30,564 nt of DNA from CAZRUA01 sp964603125 (GTDB lineage Bacteria; Bacteroidota; Bacteroidia; B-17B0; Aurantibacillaceae), in assembly GCA_964603125.1 (NCBI GenBank), contig CAZRUA010000035.1:1-30564 (forward strand). The letters run 5' to 3'. Position numbers and translations under genes: made by a program. The notes beneath the pieces are model-generated. The model did not search any database. It was not told the DNA's origin and was given only the letters and a program-made list of their open reading frames with translations. This document shows positions 6,860 through 15,424 of the stretch, piece by piece. The stretch's first letter is position 1; each line of letters starts with the position of its first letter.

Positions 6860-7553
6860 TCGCTCTATGATAATCAGTTGGAATTCCTATGTCAATAAAA
6901 TAATCATTGAATAATTTCCCGTTTATAGCTAGTTTTTGTGTTTGTATTTCAAAAAAATCTTTTTCTATCGAAAAGGCTTTGCCTTCTGGAGTTAAATCTA
7001 AATATGTTTTTTTATTTAATAAATAAACTCCTCCGTTAATAACACCTGGAATGGCTTGGTTATCTTTTTCTTTAAATGTGGTTATTCTATCTCCAGCTAG
7101 TTCAATGGTTCCATATCTGGCTGCATCATCTACTTTGCGCAATGCTAAACTAACTTGAGATTGATTTTTAAAATGAAATTCCGAGTATTCATCCAAATTA
7201 ACATCAAAAAATGAATCACCATTTAAGATAAGTATATTGTTACTTAAACATTTTTCTAATGATAAGCGAATACCTCCACCAGTGCCTAATGGTTCTAGTT
7301 CAGTAGCATATTCAACTTCAATACCATTAAAATTGTGTTTATAGTAATCCTTTATTTTTTCGTGCAGGTAACCAACACTTAAAACAATGCGTTCAATTTT
7401 ATAATGCTTTAAGTAACTAAAAATGTAATTAAGAAAAGGTTGATCAGCAATAGGTGCCATTGGTTTAGGCACATCATTAATAACATCTTTTAATCTTGTT
7501 CCAAAGCCTCCAGCAAGTATTACGGCTTCGTTTATTTTATTTGATGTATTCAC
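6831..7553 (-). CDS. Sugar-1-phosphate nucleotidyltransferase (HddC-like)
   Basis: A 240-aa NTP_transferase family enzyme. The signature AVILAGGFGTRLKDV (10-24) binds the nucleotide phosphates and VPKPMAPI (28-35) carries the conserved Lys. ELEPLGTGGGIRLSLE fits the base/sugar loop, and NGDSFFDV includes the metal-binding D113. Such enzymes join a sugar-1-phosphate to NTP, giving an NDP-sugar for cell-surface glycans. The short single-domain form next to a GmhB-like phosphatase resembles D-glycero-D-manno-heptose 1-phosphate guanylyltransferase (HddC). No heptose isomerase or kinase is in the window, so the sugar is uncertain. The start is GTG, 2 nt after the TAA of the upstream HD/CoaD-like gene. 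Confidence 0.82.
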   Translation of the reverse strand: MNTSNKINEAVILAGGFGTRLKDVINDVPKPMAPIADQPFLNYIFSYLKHYKIERIVLSVGYLHEKIKDYYKHNFNGIEVEYATELEPLGTGGGIRLSLEKCLSNNILILNGDSFFDVNLDEYSEFHFKNQSQVSLALRKVDDAARYGTIELAGDRITTFKEKDNQAIPGVINGGVYLLNKKTYLDLTPEGKAFSIEKDFFEIQTQKLAINGKLFNDYFIDIGIPTDYHRANEEFKRFKY

Positions 7554-7555
7554 AA

Positions 7556-8512
7556 TTACTGTAATAAATAATTTTGATGCTTATTAAATTTCTCTAAAGT
7601 TCGGATACCTGATGAACTAATGTGTTCAAATTCCTTATCGCAGAATACATTTACAATTTTAATATCCGGCTTTAATTCTTGTATGTAGCGATATTGATTT
7701 TGTTCGTATTGAAAATCAGTTGAGTTTCTTAAACCTCTTACCACAGTTATGTCATAACCAAATGTTTCTACAAAATCGGTTAGTAATCCGCTATACTCCG
7801 TTAACTGTCGGTTTTGAATTGTTGTTGGTATTGGCCAAGTTCTTTCACCTTTTTCAGGATTTTTACCAAAAGCAATTATTACTTTATCAAAAATACGTTC
7901 AGCTTTTTCAAGTACATTGTAATGCCCTTTATGGAAGGGGTTAAAACTGCCAGCAAATAAAGCTATTTTGGGCTGACGAACATTTACGTAAGAAATTAAA
8001 TCGCTTAGTTGTCCTTTTGTATTCAATTGTTTTAAAACCTCAATACGTTTGGTTTTGTATTGTAAGTAATCTGCAAACTGAAATTCTTTAAAAATTTGGT
8101 GTTCGTATTCGATTAATTTTTCAAAAGGTTGATTTAAAATGTCTAAATCAGCTTCTATAAAAACTTTTGATTTTTCTGAATTAGCTTGATGTGATTTGGT
8201 GTCGATGATTATTTGTTGAATGGAATCAATTTGAGCTATGCTTAATTTGGAGCCTTTTACATATTCAATAAATAATTCGGCCGAATCTTCTTCGTTTGTA
8301 GTTGATTTTGGATTGTAAACAATATCATGAAAAATAGCGGCTAAAAATAGTTCATCATCATTAAAAAGATTTTTTTGTTTCAAGAACTCAAAAATGTTTT
8401 CAATGTGTTTCCATGTATGGAAAAAACGATGATGTTCGGCATACCTGTTTAATAATTCGGCTGGAAAACCTAATGAGGTAAAGCGATTTAATATTTCTGA
8501 ATGTATTTCCAT
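7556..8512 (-). CDS. Fusion: HD-domain phosphohydrolase + CoaD-like adenylyltransferase
   Basis: A 318-aa two-domain protein. Residues 1-~175 form an HD hydrolase: HHRFFHTWKHIENI (27-40), AAIFHDIVYNP with H62-D63, and EADLDIL with D122 as likely metal ligand. Residues ~182-318 form a nucleotidyltransferase: ALFAGSFNPFHKGHYNVL (184-201, the xxGH active site with H197), VVRGLRNSTDFQYEQNQ (257-272, the CoaD RGLR signature) and EHISSSGIRTL (296-306, the phosphate-binding ISSS). CoaD makes dephospho-CoA from phosphopantetheine and ATP. At ~137 aa the second domain is a little shorter than usual CoaD (about 160 aa), with a shortened C terminus. The HD domain substrate is unknown. The fusion is uninterrupted and the two domains are in one frame. 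Whether this is the cell's only CoaD cannot be told here. Confidence 0.82.
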   Translation of the reverse strand: MEIHSEILNRFTSLGFPAELLNRYAEHHRFFHTWKHIENIFEFLKQKNLFNDDELFLAAIFHDIVYNPKSTTNEEDSAELFIEYVKGSKLSIAQIDSIQQIIIDTKSHQANSEKSKVFIEADLDILNQPFEKLIEYEHQIFKEFQFADYLQYKTKRIEVLKQLNTKGQLSDLISYVNVRQPKIALFAGSFNPFHKGHYNVLEKAERIFDKVIIAFGKNPEKGERTWPIPTTIQNRQLTEYSGLLTDFVETFGYDITVVRGLRNSTDFQYEQNQYRYIQELKPDIKIVNVFCDKEFEHISSSGIRTLEKFNKHQNYLLQ

Positions 8513-8532
8513 GCTTGAAATTTGATGTTAAA

Positions 8533-9228
8533 TTAAAACAAATTTTTCAATTCAATTAAATCTTTTATCGTGAAGGTGCTTTCATTGTGCTCTCTTTTTT
8601 CAAATTCGAGGTAAATGCTTGGCATACCTATATTTAAAGCTCCTTTAATATCTGCTTCATAATCGTCGCCAATCATTACCGAGTTTTCTGTAGTAGCACC
8701 TGCTTGTTTTAGTGCAGCTTCAAAAATTTCTTGATGTGGTTTGTGATGTCCGACATCTTCTGAAATAATTATTTTATCAAAGTAGTGTTCAATATCACAA
8801 TTGCGCAATTTGATGTATTGAATTTCTTTAAAACCATTAGTTATTATATGTAGTTTGTAATTAGGTTTTAAGTAATCAAGCACTTCTATACTATTGGGCA
8901 ATAGTTGCTTTTGATAGGGAGCTTGGGCAATGTATTCATGTTCCATTTTTAATCCCAATTCCAAGTTATCGTAGTTAAAAGCAGCTAAAGTGTTTGTAAA
9001 TCTCGAACTTCTAAGCTCTTCTTTTGTAACTGTACCTTTGCGGTAACCAGCCCATAAATCATGATTAATTTGTTTATAGGTGGTAAAGAAATTGGCAAAA
9101 TCGATATTACAATGTTGTGATAAGTTGTATTGATTGAACATGTTATAAATCACAGCCTCAGAGTTAGCATCAAAGTGCCAAATTGTGCGATCGAAATCAA
9201 AGAAAATATGTTTACAATGTTTAAGCAT
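8533..9228 (-). CDS. HAD hydrolase, YjjG/YfnB-type pyrimidine 5'-nucleotidase
   Basis: A 231-aa HAD protein with an alpha-helical cap. IFFDFDRTIWHFD (8-20) carries the nucleophile D11 and acid D13. The cap segment FFTTYKQINHDLWAGYRKGTVTKEELRSSRF is characteristic of the YjjG/YfnB family. HIITNGFKEIQ is motif II, HHKPHQEIF gives the motif III Lys, and MIGDDYEADIKGA is motif IV. Family members dephosphorylate nucleoside monophosphates, including non-canonical pyrimidines, and are thought to clean the nucleotide pool. Placement two genes after upp fits pyrimidine metabolism. Its ATG overlaps the upstream membrane-protein stop by 8 nt. Confidence 0.85.
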   Translation of the reverse strand: MLKHCKHIFFDFDRTIWHFDANSEAVIYNMFNQYNLSQHCNIDFANFFTTYKQINHDLWAGYRKGTVTKEELRSSRFTNTLAAFNYDNLELGLKMEHEYIAQAPYQKQLLPNSIEVLDYLKPNYKLHIITNGFKEIQYIKLRNCDIEHYFDKIIISEDVGHHKPHQEIFEAALKQAGATTENSVMIGDDYEADIKGALNIGMPSIYLEFEKREHNESTFTIKDLIELKNLF

Positions 9229-9709
9229 GACTAAAAAAACTCTTTAGCGAATCTTGGAAGGCATTGTAAACAAAGTAAAGAATCACTGTCCAAATAATTA
9301 CCGAAACACTCATCCAAAGAATAATTTTGGCTCGATTACCAAAAAAACGTAATGCTAAAAATACTCCCAGTGGTATTGATAATAATGGAGGCGATATCAT
9401 GGCAATTCCAAATGTTCCAAAGTTTTTTTTCGCTTTAATGATAAGTCTATTTTGACGGGTAAATTTCTTTTTGTTTAAATTTCGGTTGGGATAGTATTTA
9501 TCTAATAATTTACTGATTGCTTTTTGAATACCTCCAATTAAAAAAGTAAAAAATACCGAACCTACTATTCCTCCTGAGCCGCAAATAATTAGTGTTTGCC
9601 AAAAATTATAGCCAAAACCAAATACAGCAGCCGGAATGCCAGCAAAGCCTGGTTTTAAAACACAAGTAAAGAAAACAGTTATAATGGATGACCAAGAGAG
9701 TCCGAACAT
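9221..9709 (-). CDS. Predicted multi-pass membrane protein
   Basis: A 162-aa membrane protein when started at ATG 9709-9707. A longer version from TTG at 9727 would overlap upp by 17 nt and is less likely, because the ATG follows the upp stop by a single base. Hydrophobic segments are near residues 6-20, 42-61, 100-122 and 126-150. A basic loop (YYPNRNLNKKKFTRQNRLIIKAKK) lies between the second and third. The segment FGTFGIAMISPPLLSIPLGVFLALRFFGNR is Pro/Gly-rich, a pattern seen in small export-type or DedA-like proteins, but I cannot assign a family with confidence. It is co-transcribed with upp and the YjjG-type gene. Confidence 0.7.
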   Translation of the reverse strand: MFGLSWSSIITVFFTCVLKPGFAGIPAAVFGFGYNFWQTLIICGSGGIVGSVFFTFLIGGIQKAISKLLDKYYPNRNLNKKKFTRQNRLIIKAKKNFGTFGIAMISPPLLSIPLGVFLALRFFGNRAKIILWMSVSVIIWTVILYFVYNAFQDSLKSFFSHA

Positions 9710-9710
9710 C

Positions 9711-10358
9711 TTACATTTTTTCGCCAAAAGCTAAATCGCCTGCATCGCCCAATCCTGGAACAATGTATGCGTGAGCTGTTAATTCTTCATCAACAGCACC
9801 AACCCATAAGGTGCAATTTGTTGGCATATGAGCTTTAACGTATTCTAAACCTTGGCGGCTCGCTATTGAAGCCACAAAGTGAATATGTTTAGGCGTTCCT
9901 CTAGAAAGTAGAGCTTGATAAGCTAACACCATGGATGAACCTGTTGCTAACATAGGGTCTGTTACAATAAGCACTTTATCATCTAAAGTTGGTGATGATA
10001 AATATTCAATGTTTATATCAAAAGTATTATCTTTATGGTGACGACGATAAGCTGATACAAATGCGTTTTCAGCTCTATCAAATATATTTAACATTCCAGT
10101 GTGTAAAGGCAATCCTGCACGAAGTATAGTTGCTAAAACGGGTTGTTGCTTTAGTACTTTACAATCTGCAACACCTAATGGAGTTGTTGTTTTCACATCA
10201 TTGTATTCTAAAACTTTACTTATTTCATAAGCAAAAACTTCACCCATACGTTCCAAATTTTTACGAAAACGTAATGGATCGTTTTGAATTTGTGAATCTC
10301 TAATTTCGGAAATGTAATGATTGAAGATACTGTTAGCTTGACTTAAAATGTGCACCAT
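9711..10358 (-). CDS. upp: Uracil phosphoribosyltransferase
   Basis: A 215-aa cytoplasmic salvage enzyme that makes UMP from uracil and PRPP. ATILRAGLPLHTGM (77-90) matches the family ILRAGLP segment. VLIVTDPMLATGSSMVLAY (about 128-146) is the PRPP-binding loop, and the C-terminal AYIVPGLGDAGDLAFGE is the uracil-binding signature, with GLGDAGDR/L typical of Upp. Length is normal. It is the first gene of the seven-gene minus-strand run, with 130 nt of non-coding sequence upstream. I see no clear TAnnTTTG promoter there beyond a weak TATCTTTA. Confidence 0.95.
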   Translation of the reverse strand: MVHILSQANSIFNHYISEIRDSQIQNDPLRFRKNLERMGEVFAYEISKVLEYNDVKTTTPLGVADCKVLKQQPVLATILRAGLPLHTGMLNIFDRAENAFVSAYRRHHKDNTFDINIEYLSSPTLDDKVLIVTDPMLATGSSMVLAYQALLSRGTPKHIHFVASIASRQGLEYVKAHMPTNCTLWVGAVDEELTAHAYIVPGLGDAGDLAFGEKM

Positions 10359-10486
10359 AAAAGCTTTAATTTTGGTTTAAAGATACGTAAAAATGCAATA
10401 AAAATAATTTTGAGTTCTTATTTATTGTTAAAACTTTTAGTTCTAAAAATAGCTAATTCCATCAACTTCTAAGTGCTGGTGAATTC

Positions 10487-11092
10487 TTATTGATCCTTAA
10501 ATTCACTATCTGTTTTAAGAAGAAAATCTAACCTTTCATTCCAAATTGTGGTGTCTTTTATATCATAAATGCAAGTGTATTTAACCATTTCTTCCTTTTT
10601 TAGCCAATAGATTTCAATAAATTTAGAGTCGTAGATGCTGTTAGACCAATATCCTTTTGCATAAAAGCAGTTCTTAGTTTCAAATTTATCTGTTTTTTCA
10701 ATTATTTTACCTTCTTCTTCGGCTCCTTCAAAGGAGTTTTTGTAGTAGTCTAAAAATGATGTTTCGGGATTTTGACGGTGAAAACCTTGTATTTCTATGT
10801 AATATTTTTTGTTTTTAATGTTTGCTAAATAATGTTTGGCTCTTTCGTCGCTTTTATCAAAATCTTCTTTGTATTCGTTAGCTGGTATATAGGTGCAATA
10901 GGATACTTGTTCTAGATTACAAAATTGTTCCATACTGCTTTGTAAAGTATCTTTTTTTATGTTTTCATTTGATGTTTTGACAGAATCAGAATTGGAAGTA
11001 CTTTTCGTTTCTTCTTTAACTTGCTCTGATTGACCGCATGATAAAAAGGTTAAAAGAAGAAAGATGTTTATGCTGTAAAATGCAGTTTTCAT
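10487..11092 (-). CDS. Lipoprotein of unknown function
   Basis: The preferred start is ATG at 11092-11090, giving 201 aa. The frame is open 7 codons further upstream, but those residues spoil the signal peptide. MKTAFYSINIFLLLTFLSCGQ is a lipoprotein signal with lipobox LSCG, Cys at residue 19. A Ser/Thr/Lys/Glu-rich linker (residues ~22-50) leads to a globular domain with two Cys (FCNLEQVSYC), several aromatic strands (YYIEIQGFHRQNPETSFLDYY, SKFIEIYWLKKEEMVKYTCIYDI) and no motif I recognise. It should be anchored to a periplasmic or outer membrane leaflet. It is probably monocistronic: 128 nt separate it from upp and 68 nt from the TonB receptor gene. Confidence 0.7.
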   Translation of the reverse strand: MKTAFYSINIFLLLTFLSCGQSEQVKEETKSTSNSDSVKTSNENIKKDTLQSSMEQFCNLEQVSYCTYIPANEYKEDFDKSDERAKHYLANIKNKKYYIEIQGFHRQNPETSFLDYYKNSFEGAEEEGKIIEKTDKFETKNCFYAKGYWSNSIYDSKFIEIYWLKKEEMVKYTCIYDIKDTTIWNERLDFLLKTDSEFKDQ

Positions 11093-11160
11093 AGTATTTG
11101 TTCTTACTAGCAAATATACTAATAAGCTATAAACATCTTTCCAATTTTAAAGGATAAGTC

Positions 11161-13527
11161 TTAAAATTCAATTCGATAACTTAGCAAGGGTAGTAAAGGT
11201 GTTTGATACCAGTATTTTACATTTCCACTTACTGAATCAAAATATTGCCCACCTACATTTTTTCGATTGGTTGTGTTTTGTATATCAATGGCAAACGTAC
11301 TCGTAACCTTTTTGTAATTGCGTTTTACACTTAAACGTATATCTAGTCGGTAATAATCTGGATTTTTATTCTCAAACGTTTTGCCTTCAACTTCCTTGGT
11401 TTCTCCTGCTGCAATGGAAGCGGCTAAATCAATCGGTGTGTATCTAAATCCGCCAACATAAATGGATTTGATATTAAAACCAATGATTCTACTTTTTCTT
11501 TTCTCAGATAAAGTCCACTCTTTACCCGCAGTAAAAGTCAAAGCATAGTTTGTATTAAATCGCGTATTGTACCAATTGTTATTTGATGCCTTGTATTTAG
11601 AATCATACAATGATCCAGAAAGTAAGTAATAAAGATTTTTGTGTAAAAAACGTTCTAAGGTAAGTTCTAAACCGTAATTTTTTCCTAAACCTTTGTTATT
11701 AAGTGCTTCTATATTATATCCGTCCATTGCATTTAAAATAGAGTAGGTACTGTTTGGATTAGCACTAATTGGAATATTGAATAAGTGTTGGTAATACACT
11801 TCAGTTTTAACATGAGTATGCTCATTTAATATTCTATCGTAACCCAGCACAAAATGATGAGCTTTACTTAAACCTAGGTTTTTATTTACTAAGGTATAGG
11901 TGTTATCATCATTTAGTTTTTTGGAAAAGTAAACTCCAATCGGTTGTATTTGACTATGCAAGCCATATCCAAATGTAAAGTTGTTTTTTGGGTTCATCTC
12001 ATAACGCATAGAAGCTCTTGGTTCAATAGAGTATGAATTATTTAGGAACAGTTGAAAGTAATGTGCACCAACATTTGTCGTTAGTTTTGGTGTTAACTTG
12101 TGATTCCATTGAAAAAATGCTTGAGCAGTTTGTGTTACACCTTTATTATTGATTCGTTCGATTAGTACTGTTGAATCTCCAACATCGCTTTGAGAGAGAT
12201 TGTAGGTTAAATTATTTAAGATTATACCAGTTCTTATATTGTTTCTTGCATTTATCTTTTGCGTGTAGGTTGATGAGAAGGTGATTTTTTTCTGCGTAAA
12301 TTCTTGCTCGTATTGTGTTTGTATGTTTTTATAATCATACAATAGCTTCTCGGTTATATCTCCATTTAAAGTTCCCGAAAAAACTAATGCTGTTTTTAAA
12401 TAAGATTGATTGTTAAATAATTTGGTATTATTCAATCCAATTGCTCCCGTATTGCTATAAAATTGTGAATTGTATTGCTGCCAAAAATCTGTTTTCCATA
12501 GAGTTGAATCCTTTTTTGCATTAACATTTTGACTGCTTAAACCTCCGAAACCAAAGATTCCAAAAGTGCCTAATGTTTTAGTAGGTAGTGAAATATTTAC
12601 GGATAAATCTTGGAAATTTGTAACACCATCGCCAATTGGAACGCCAATTTTACTCAGTACCGATAGTGTTGAATAGCGGTAGTTGATGAGATAAGAACCT
12701 TCGTATCCTTTTTTTATAGGGCCTTCTGCGGCAAAATCGGCACCTAATACACCTAATTGAAATGTGTATTCGCGTTTTTGATTGTTACCTTTTCTTAATT
12801 TTAAATCAAATACACCCGACAAAGCATTCCCGTATTCAGCTGCAAAGGCACCAGTTGAAAAATCAGAATTGCTTAATAATTGTGAACTTAAAATAGAAAT
12901 TCCACCTCCAGACGTTCCAACATTGGAAAAATGGTTAGGATTTGGAATGTCAACCCCTTCCATTCGCCAAAGTAATCCATTAGGTGAGTTTCCACGAATG
13001 GAAATATGATTGTTTCCGTCACCAGCTGAAACAACGCCAGCAAATGCTAAAGCCATGCGGGCTGGGTCGTTTGCTGCGGCAGCAAATTTTTGGGTTTCTT
13101 CAACTGAAAAAGTACGTGTGCTAACGGTTGACATTTCATTGAGTGCCTTTGTTTTATCAACTTTGGCTTTTACTACAACTTCGTCAACTTTTTGCGCATC
13201 TTCTTCAATACTTATGTTTAATACTAGTTCTTTGCCTGAGTTAACACTAAGATTTTGTAGCACTAAGGGTTTGTATCCCATCATGCTAACATTGATACTT
13301 TGCTTGCCTACTGCAACCTGAGGGAAAGTAAATTTCCCATCCACATCTGTGCTTGTAACCAACAAAGGGCTTGTATTTAATACTTGTATCACAGCTCCCG
13401 GAATTGGAGATTGAGATATTTTATCTACAACTGTTCCGCGGATAGTTTGATAAATTGTTTGTGCATTGGTATTGAATGCAAATACTGCCAAGAGTATTGA
13501 GATGTAAACATGTTTTCTGTAATTCAT
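11161..13527 (-). CDS. TonB-dependent outer-membrane receptor without STN domain
   Basis: A 788-aa protein. The signal peptide (1-22, cleavage after NTNA) is followed by a CarboxypepD_reg-like beta-sandwich (about 27-115: IRGTVVDKISQSPIPGAVIQV ... DGKFTFPQVAVGKQ). A plug domain comes next (about 130-245: DPARMALAFAGVVSAGDGNNHISIRGNSPNG, MEGVDIPNPNHF, FAAEYGNALSGVFDLKLRKG). The rest is a long beta-barrel ending in the aromatic LLSYRIEF typical of outer-membrane insertion. It probably imports a ligand with TonB energy; the ligand cannot be read from sequence. There is no N-terminal STN signalling domain, although the gene lies in a sigma/FecR cluster. It is 66 nt downstream of the STN/GLFN-repeat gene, and no SusD-like partner is adjacent. 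Confidence 0.88.
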   Translation of the reverse strand: MNYRKHVYISILLAVFAFNTNAQTIYQTIRGTVVDKISQSPIPGAVIQVLNTSPLLVTSTDVDGKFTFPQVAVGKQSINVSMMGYKPLVLQNLSVNSGKELVLNISIEEDAQKVDEVVVKAKVDKTKALNEMSTVSTRTFSVEETQKFAAAANDPARMALAFAGVVSAGDGNNHISIRGNSPNGLLWRMEGVDIPNPNHFSNVGTSGGGISILSSQLLSNSDFSTGAFAAEYGNALSGVFDLKLRKGNNQKREYTFQLGVLGADFAAEGPIKKGYEGSYLINYRYSTLSVLSKIGVPIGDGVTNFQDLSVNISLPTKTLGTFGIFGFGGLSSQNVNAKKDSTLWKTDFWQQYNSQFYSNTGAIGLNNTKLFNNQSYLKTALVFSGTLNGDITEKLLYDYKNIQTQYEQEFTQKKITFSSTYTQKINARNNIRTGIILNNLTYNLSQSDVGDSTVLIERINNKGVTQTAQAFFQWNHKLTPKLTTNVGAHYFQLFLNNSYSIEPRASMRYEMNPKNNFTFGYGLHSQIQPIGVYFSKKLNDDNTYTLVNKNLGLSKAHHFVLGYDRILNEHTHVKTEVYYQHLFNIPISANPNSTYSILNAMDGYNIEALNNKGLGKNYGLELTLERFLHKNLYYLLSGSLYDSKYKASNNNWYNTRFNTNYALTFTAGKEWTLSEKRKSRIIGFNIKSIYVGGFRYTPIDLAASIAAGETKEVEGKTFENKNPDYYRLDIRLSVKRNYKKVTSTFAIDIQNTTNRKNVGGQYFDSVSGNVKYWYQTPLLPLLSYRIEF

Positions 13528-13593
13528 AATAATTTGTTTTGTATTATTATGACAACTTGAAATTTATTTACCCCTAGTGGATTTTAAAAAGAA

Positions 13594-15420
13594 TTAGAAA
13601 AAACGTATAGAAACTTTACCACCAACCCAACCTTTTAAATTTTGATTGTTGTTAATTGAATTGTTGAATAGGGTATATGGCGCAATTGAGCTGTATTTGT
13701 TTGAATAATCAGCAGCGTTAGTATTGCTTAAATACATATTTAATGTTGGACCAAAAGCAAAGCAAACTTTCTTTTTTACCTTGTACTCAATTCCCCAATA
13801 CAATTTAAATAACTCACTTTGTTCCAAATAAAATGAACCTTTGCTGATATGTTGTTGACTTAGTACAATATCACTTCTCAATTTGTTTTTAATTTTAAAT
13901 GATGTGCCTAAACCGTAACCAACTGACCAAAATGGTTCACTGCCTTTGGGACTATAACTTGCGCTAATAACATTATAGAATTGAGGAACTCCTGTTCTAA
14001 AAGCTAGATTTGTATAGAATAATTCATCTGCAGAAATTTCAACTTGATGTAAGCCTTTTCTTACAAAACTGAATACACCAATTGGAGTTCCACTGGCTGA
14101 ATCACTAAAATTGAATGGAGCAATTTGAAAACGGCTTACATGTTTGGCATAATTGAAAAGCCCAGCTATTTGCAATTGGGTTTCACCTATTCGTGATGCG
14201 TTAAATAATCCAGCCAATTGAACTGATTTATAGCTTTTATTGTTAAGATTGAATAAACCAGCTATGTTTAAACCACTCATTGTGTCAGCTACGAAGTTAA
14301 ATAAACCAGCAATTTGAGAGCCGTAAGTAGAATGAAAGCTTGTATTGAATAATCCAGCTGCACTCACTCCATAAACATTTTGGACATTTAGGTTGAATAA
14401 ACCAGCAGCTTGCATTCCTTTTACTTGATTTAAATTAAAATTGAATAAGCCTGCAGCCTGAAATCCTTTTACTTCTTTTCCGACAACATTAAATAAACCA
14501 GAAAATTGCGCACCATTTACCTGGCCTCCAACCAAATTAAACAATCCAGCAAATTGACTTCCGCTCACATTTTCCTTGTTGATATTAAATAAGCCTCCAA
14601 TTTCTAAGAGGGAATTCCCTTTTGAATAGCCTCCCAAAATGTTGAACGAGTATTTATTATAAATGGCACCTGATAAACGATGATTTGTTCCAATAAATGG
14701 TAGCAATGAAATTTGTGAATTTTGTATCAGTGTGTCTTTAATGTTTATTGTATGCACGTAACCTTTAAATTTTTTAAATAAGTTGTTGGTTTGTGTGCTA
14801 AAGTCTTTCATTTTACTTTTCCAATAGAGCGAATCCCTTTTTTGTGTTGAATCTGAGCTTGGATTTAATTCTATTGAAGTAATTGAATTGGAGTTTAAAT
14901 CAGAAAGTAAAATCGTAGTATCGATGTAATTAATTTTATTGATTACCAGATTCTGTTTTTTTGTTGGAATTGTAATGGAATAAAATCCGTAGTCATCTGT
15001 TGTAGTGGACTGTAAAGTGTTTTTATCGTAAATGGTAGCATTCGGAATTCTCTTATTTGTTGTTTTATCATAAACATAACCTTTTAAAACAGTCGTTTCA
15101 GAATTCTTGTTAGAGGTTGTTTCTTTTAAAATAATATAGTTGTTCTTCGATTTATAGCTAATATTATTAGGGAGAATCAACGAAAGAGCTTCACGCACAG
15201 ATTTGTTTTTTATTTGCAAAGTAATGGGAGCTAGGTTTTTTATGATAGGTGTTGAATAAGAGAAGATAACATTCGTTTGTTCTTGAATTTTACTTAGTGC
15301 GCTAATAACACTTTCGTTTTTTAAATCTAAAGAAATCTCTTTTTCGAGTGGAGGAACACCAGCAATCATTCCATTTACAAGGCAAATGAGTAGAATAATA
15401 TATGGAAGAATTCTTCTCAT
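13594..15420 (-). CDS. STN-domain protein with ten 16-residue GLFN repeats, candidate outer-membrane sensor
   Basis: A 608-aa protein. The signal peptide spans about 1-20 (LPYIILLICLVNGMIAG). An STN (secretin/TonB short N-terminal) domain spans about 26-99: KEISLDLKNESVISALSKI ... VREALSLIL ... YIILK. A CarboxypepD_reg-like domain spans about 112-187. Residues 276-423 hold ten GLFN motifs at exact 16-residue spacing (276, 292, 308, ... 420), with consensus GLFNxxxxxVxGxQxA. Two degenerate copies follow (APFN at 434, IGVF at 447). The C-terminal ~160 residues look like amphipathic beta strands ending in SIRFF, as in outer-membrane barrels. The repeats resemble LA_2272-type surface repeat proteins. 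The gene begins 4 nt after fecR. The STN domain would be the natural partner of FecR, which makes this protein, not the TonB receptor, the likely signal source. Ligand unknown. Confidence 0.78.
   Translation of the reverse strand: MRRILPYIILLICLVNGMIAGVPPLEKEISLDLKNESVISALSKIQEQTNVIFSYSTPIIKNLAPITLQIKNKSVREALSLILPNNISYKSKNNYIILKETTSNKNSETTVLKGYVYDKTTNKRIPNATIYDKNTLQSTTTDDYGFYSITIPTKKQNLVINKINYIDTTILLSDLNSNSITSIELNPSSDSTQKRDSLYWKSKMKDFSTQTNNLFKKFKGYVHTINIKDTLIQNSQISLLPFIGTNHRLSGAIYNKYSFNILGGYSKGNSLLEIGGLFNINKENVSGSQFAGLFNLVGGQVNGAQFSGLFNVVGKEVKGFQAAGLFNFNLNQVKGMQAAGLFNLNVQNVYGVSAAGLFNTSFHSTYGSQIAGLFNFVADTMSGLNIAGLFNLNNKSYKSVQLAGLFNASRIGETQLQIAGLFNYAKHVSRFQIAPFNFSDSASGTPIGVFSFVRKGLHQVEISADELFYTNLAFRTGVPQFYNVISASYSPKGSEPFWSVGYGLGTSFKIKNKLRSDIVLSQQHISKGSFYLEQSELFKLYWGIEYKVKKKVCFAFGPTLNMYLSNTNAADYSNKYSSIAPYTLFNNSINNNQNLKGWVGGKVSIRFF
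14149..14610 (-). repeat. Tandem 48-bp coding repeats (ten GLFN units)
   Basis: Ten in-frame units of 48 bp encode GLFN every 16 residues with no insertion or deletion. The DNA itself is only moderately conserved: the AAATAAACCAGC-like core recurs on the plus strand, but flanks differ. This suggests old duplications kept in register by structure rather than a recent slippage array. Confidence 0.85.
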
Positions 15421-15424
15421 GCTC

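Noticed and set aside
10359..10486. Promoter for upp or terminator for the lipoprotein gene
   Set aside because: Only a weak TATCTTTA without a properly spaced TTTG, and no convincing hairpin, so not listed.
13010..13321. Plus-strand open frames opposite the TonB receptor
   Set aside because: They mirror the receptor coding sequence and have no family features or start context.
14149..14610. CRISPR-like or recent minisatellite array
   Set aside because: The 48-bp units are in-frame coding repeats with diverged DNA and no identical direct repeats or unique spacers.
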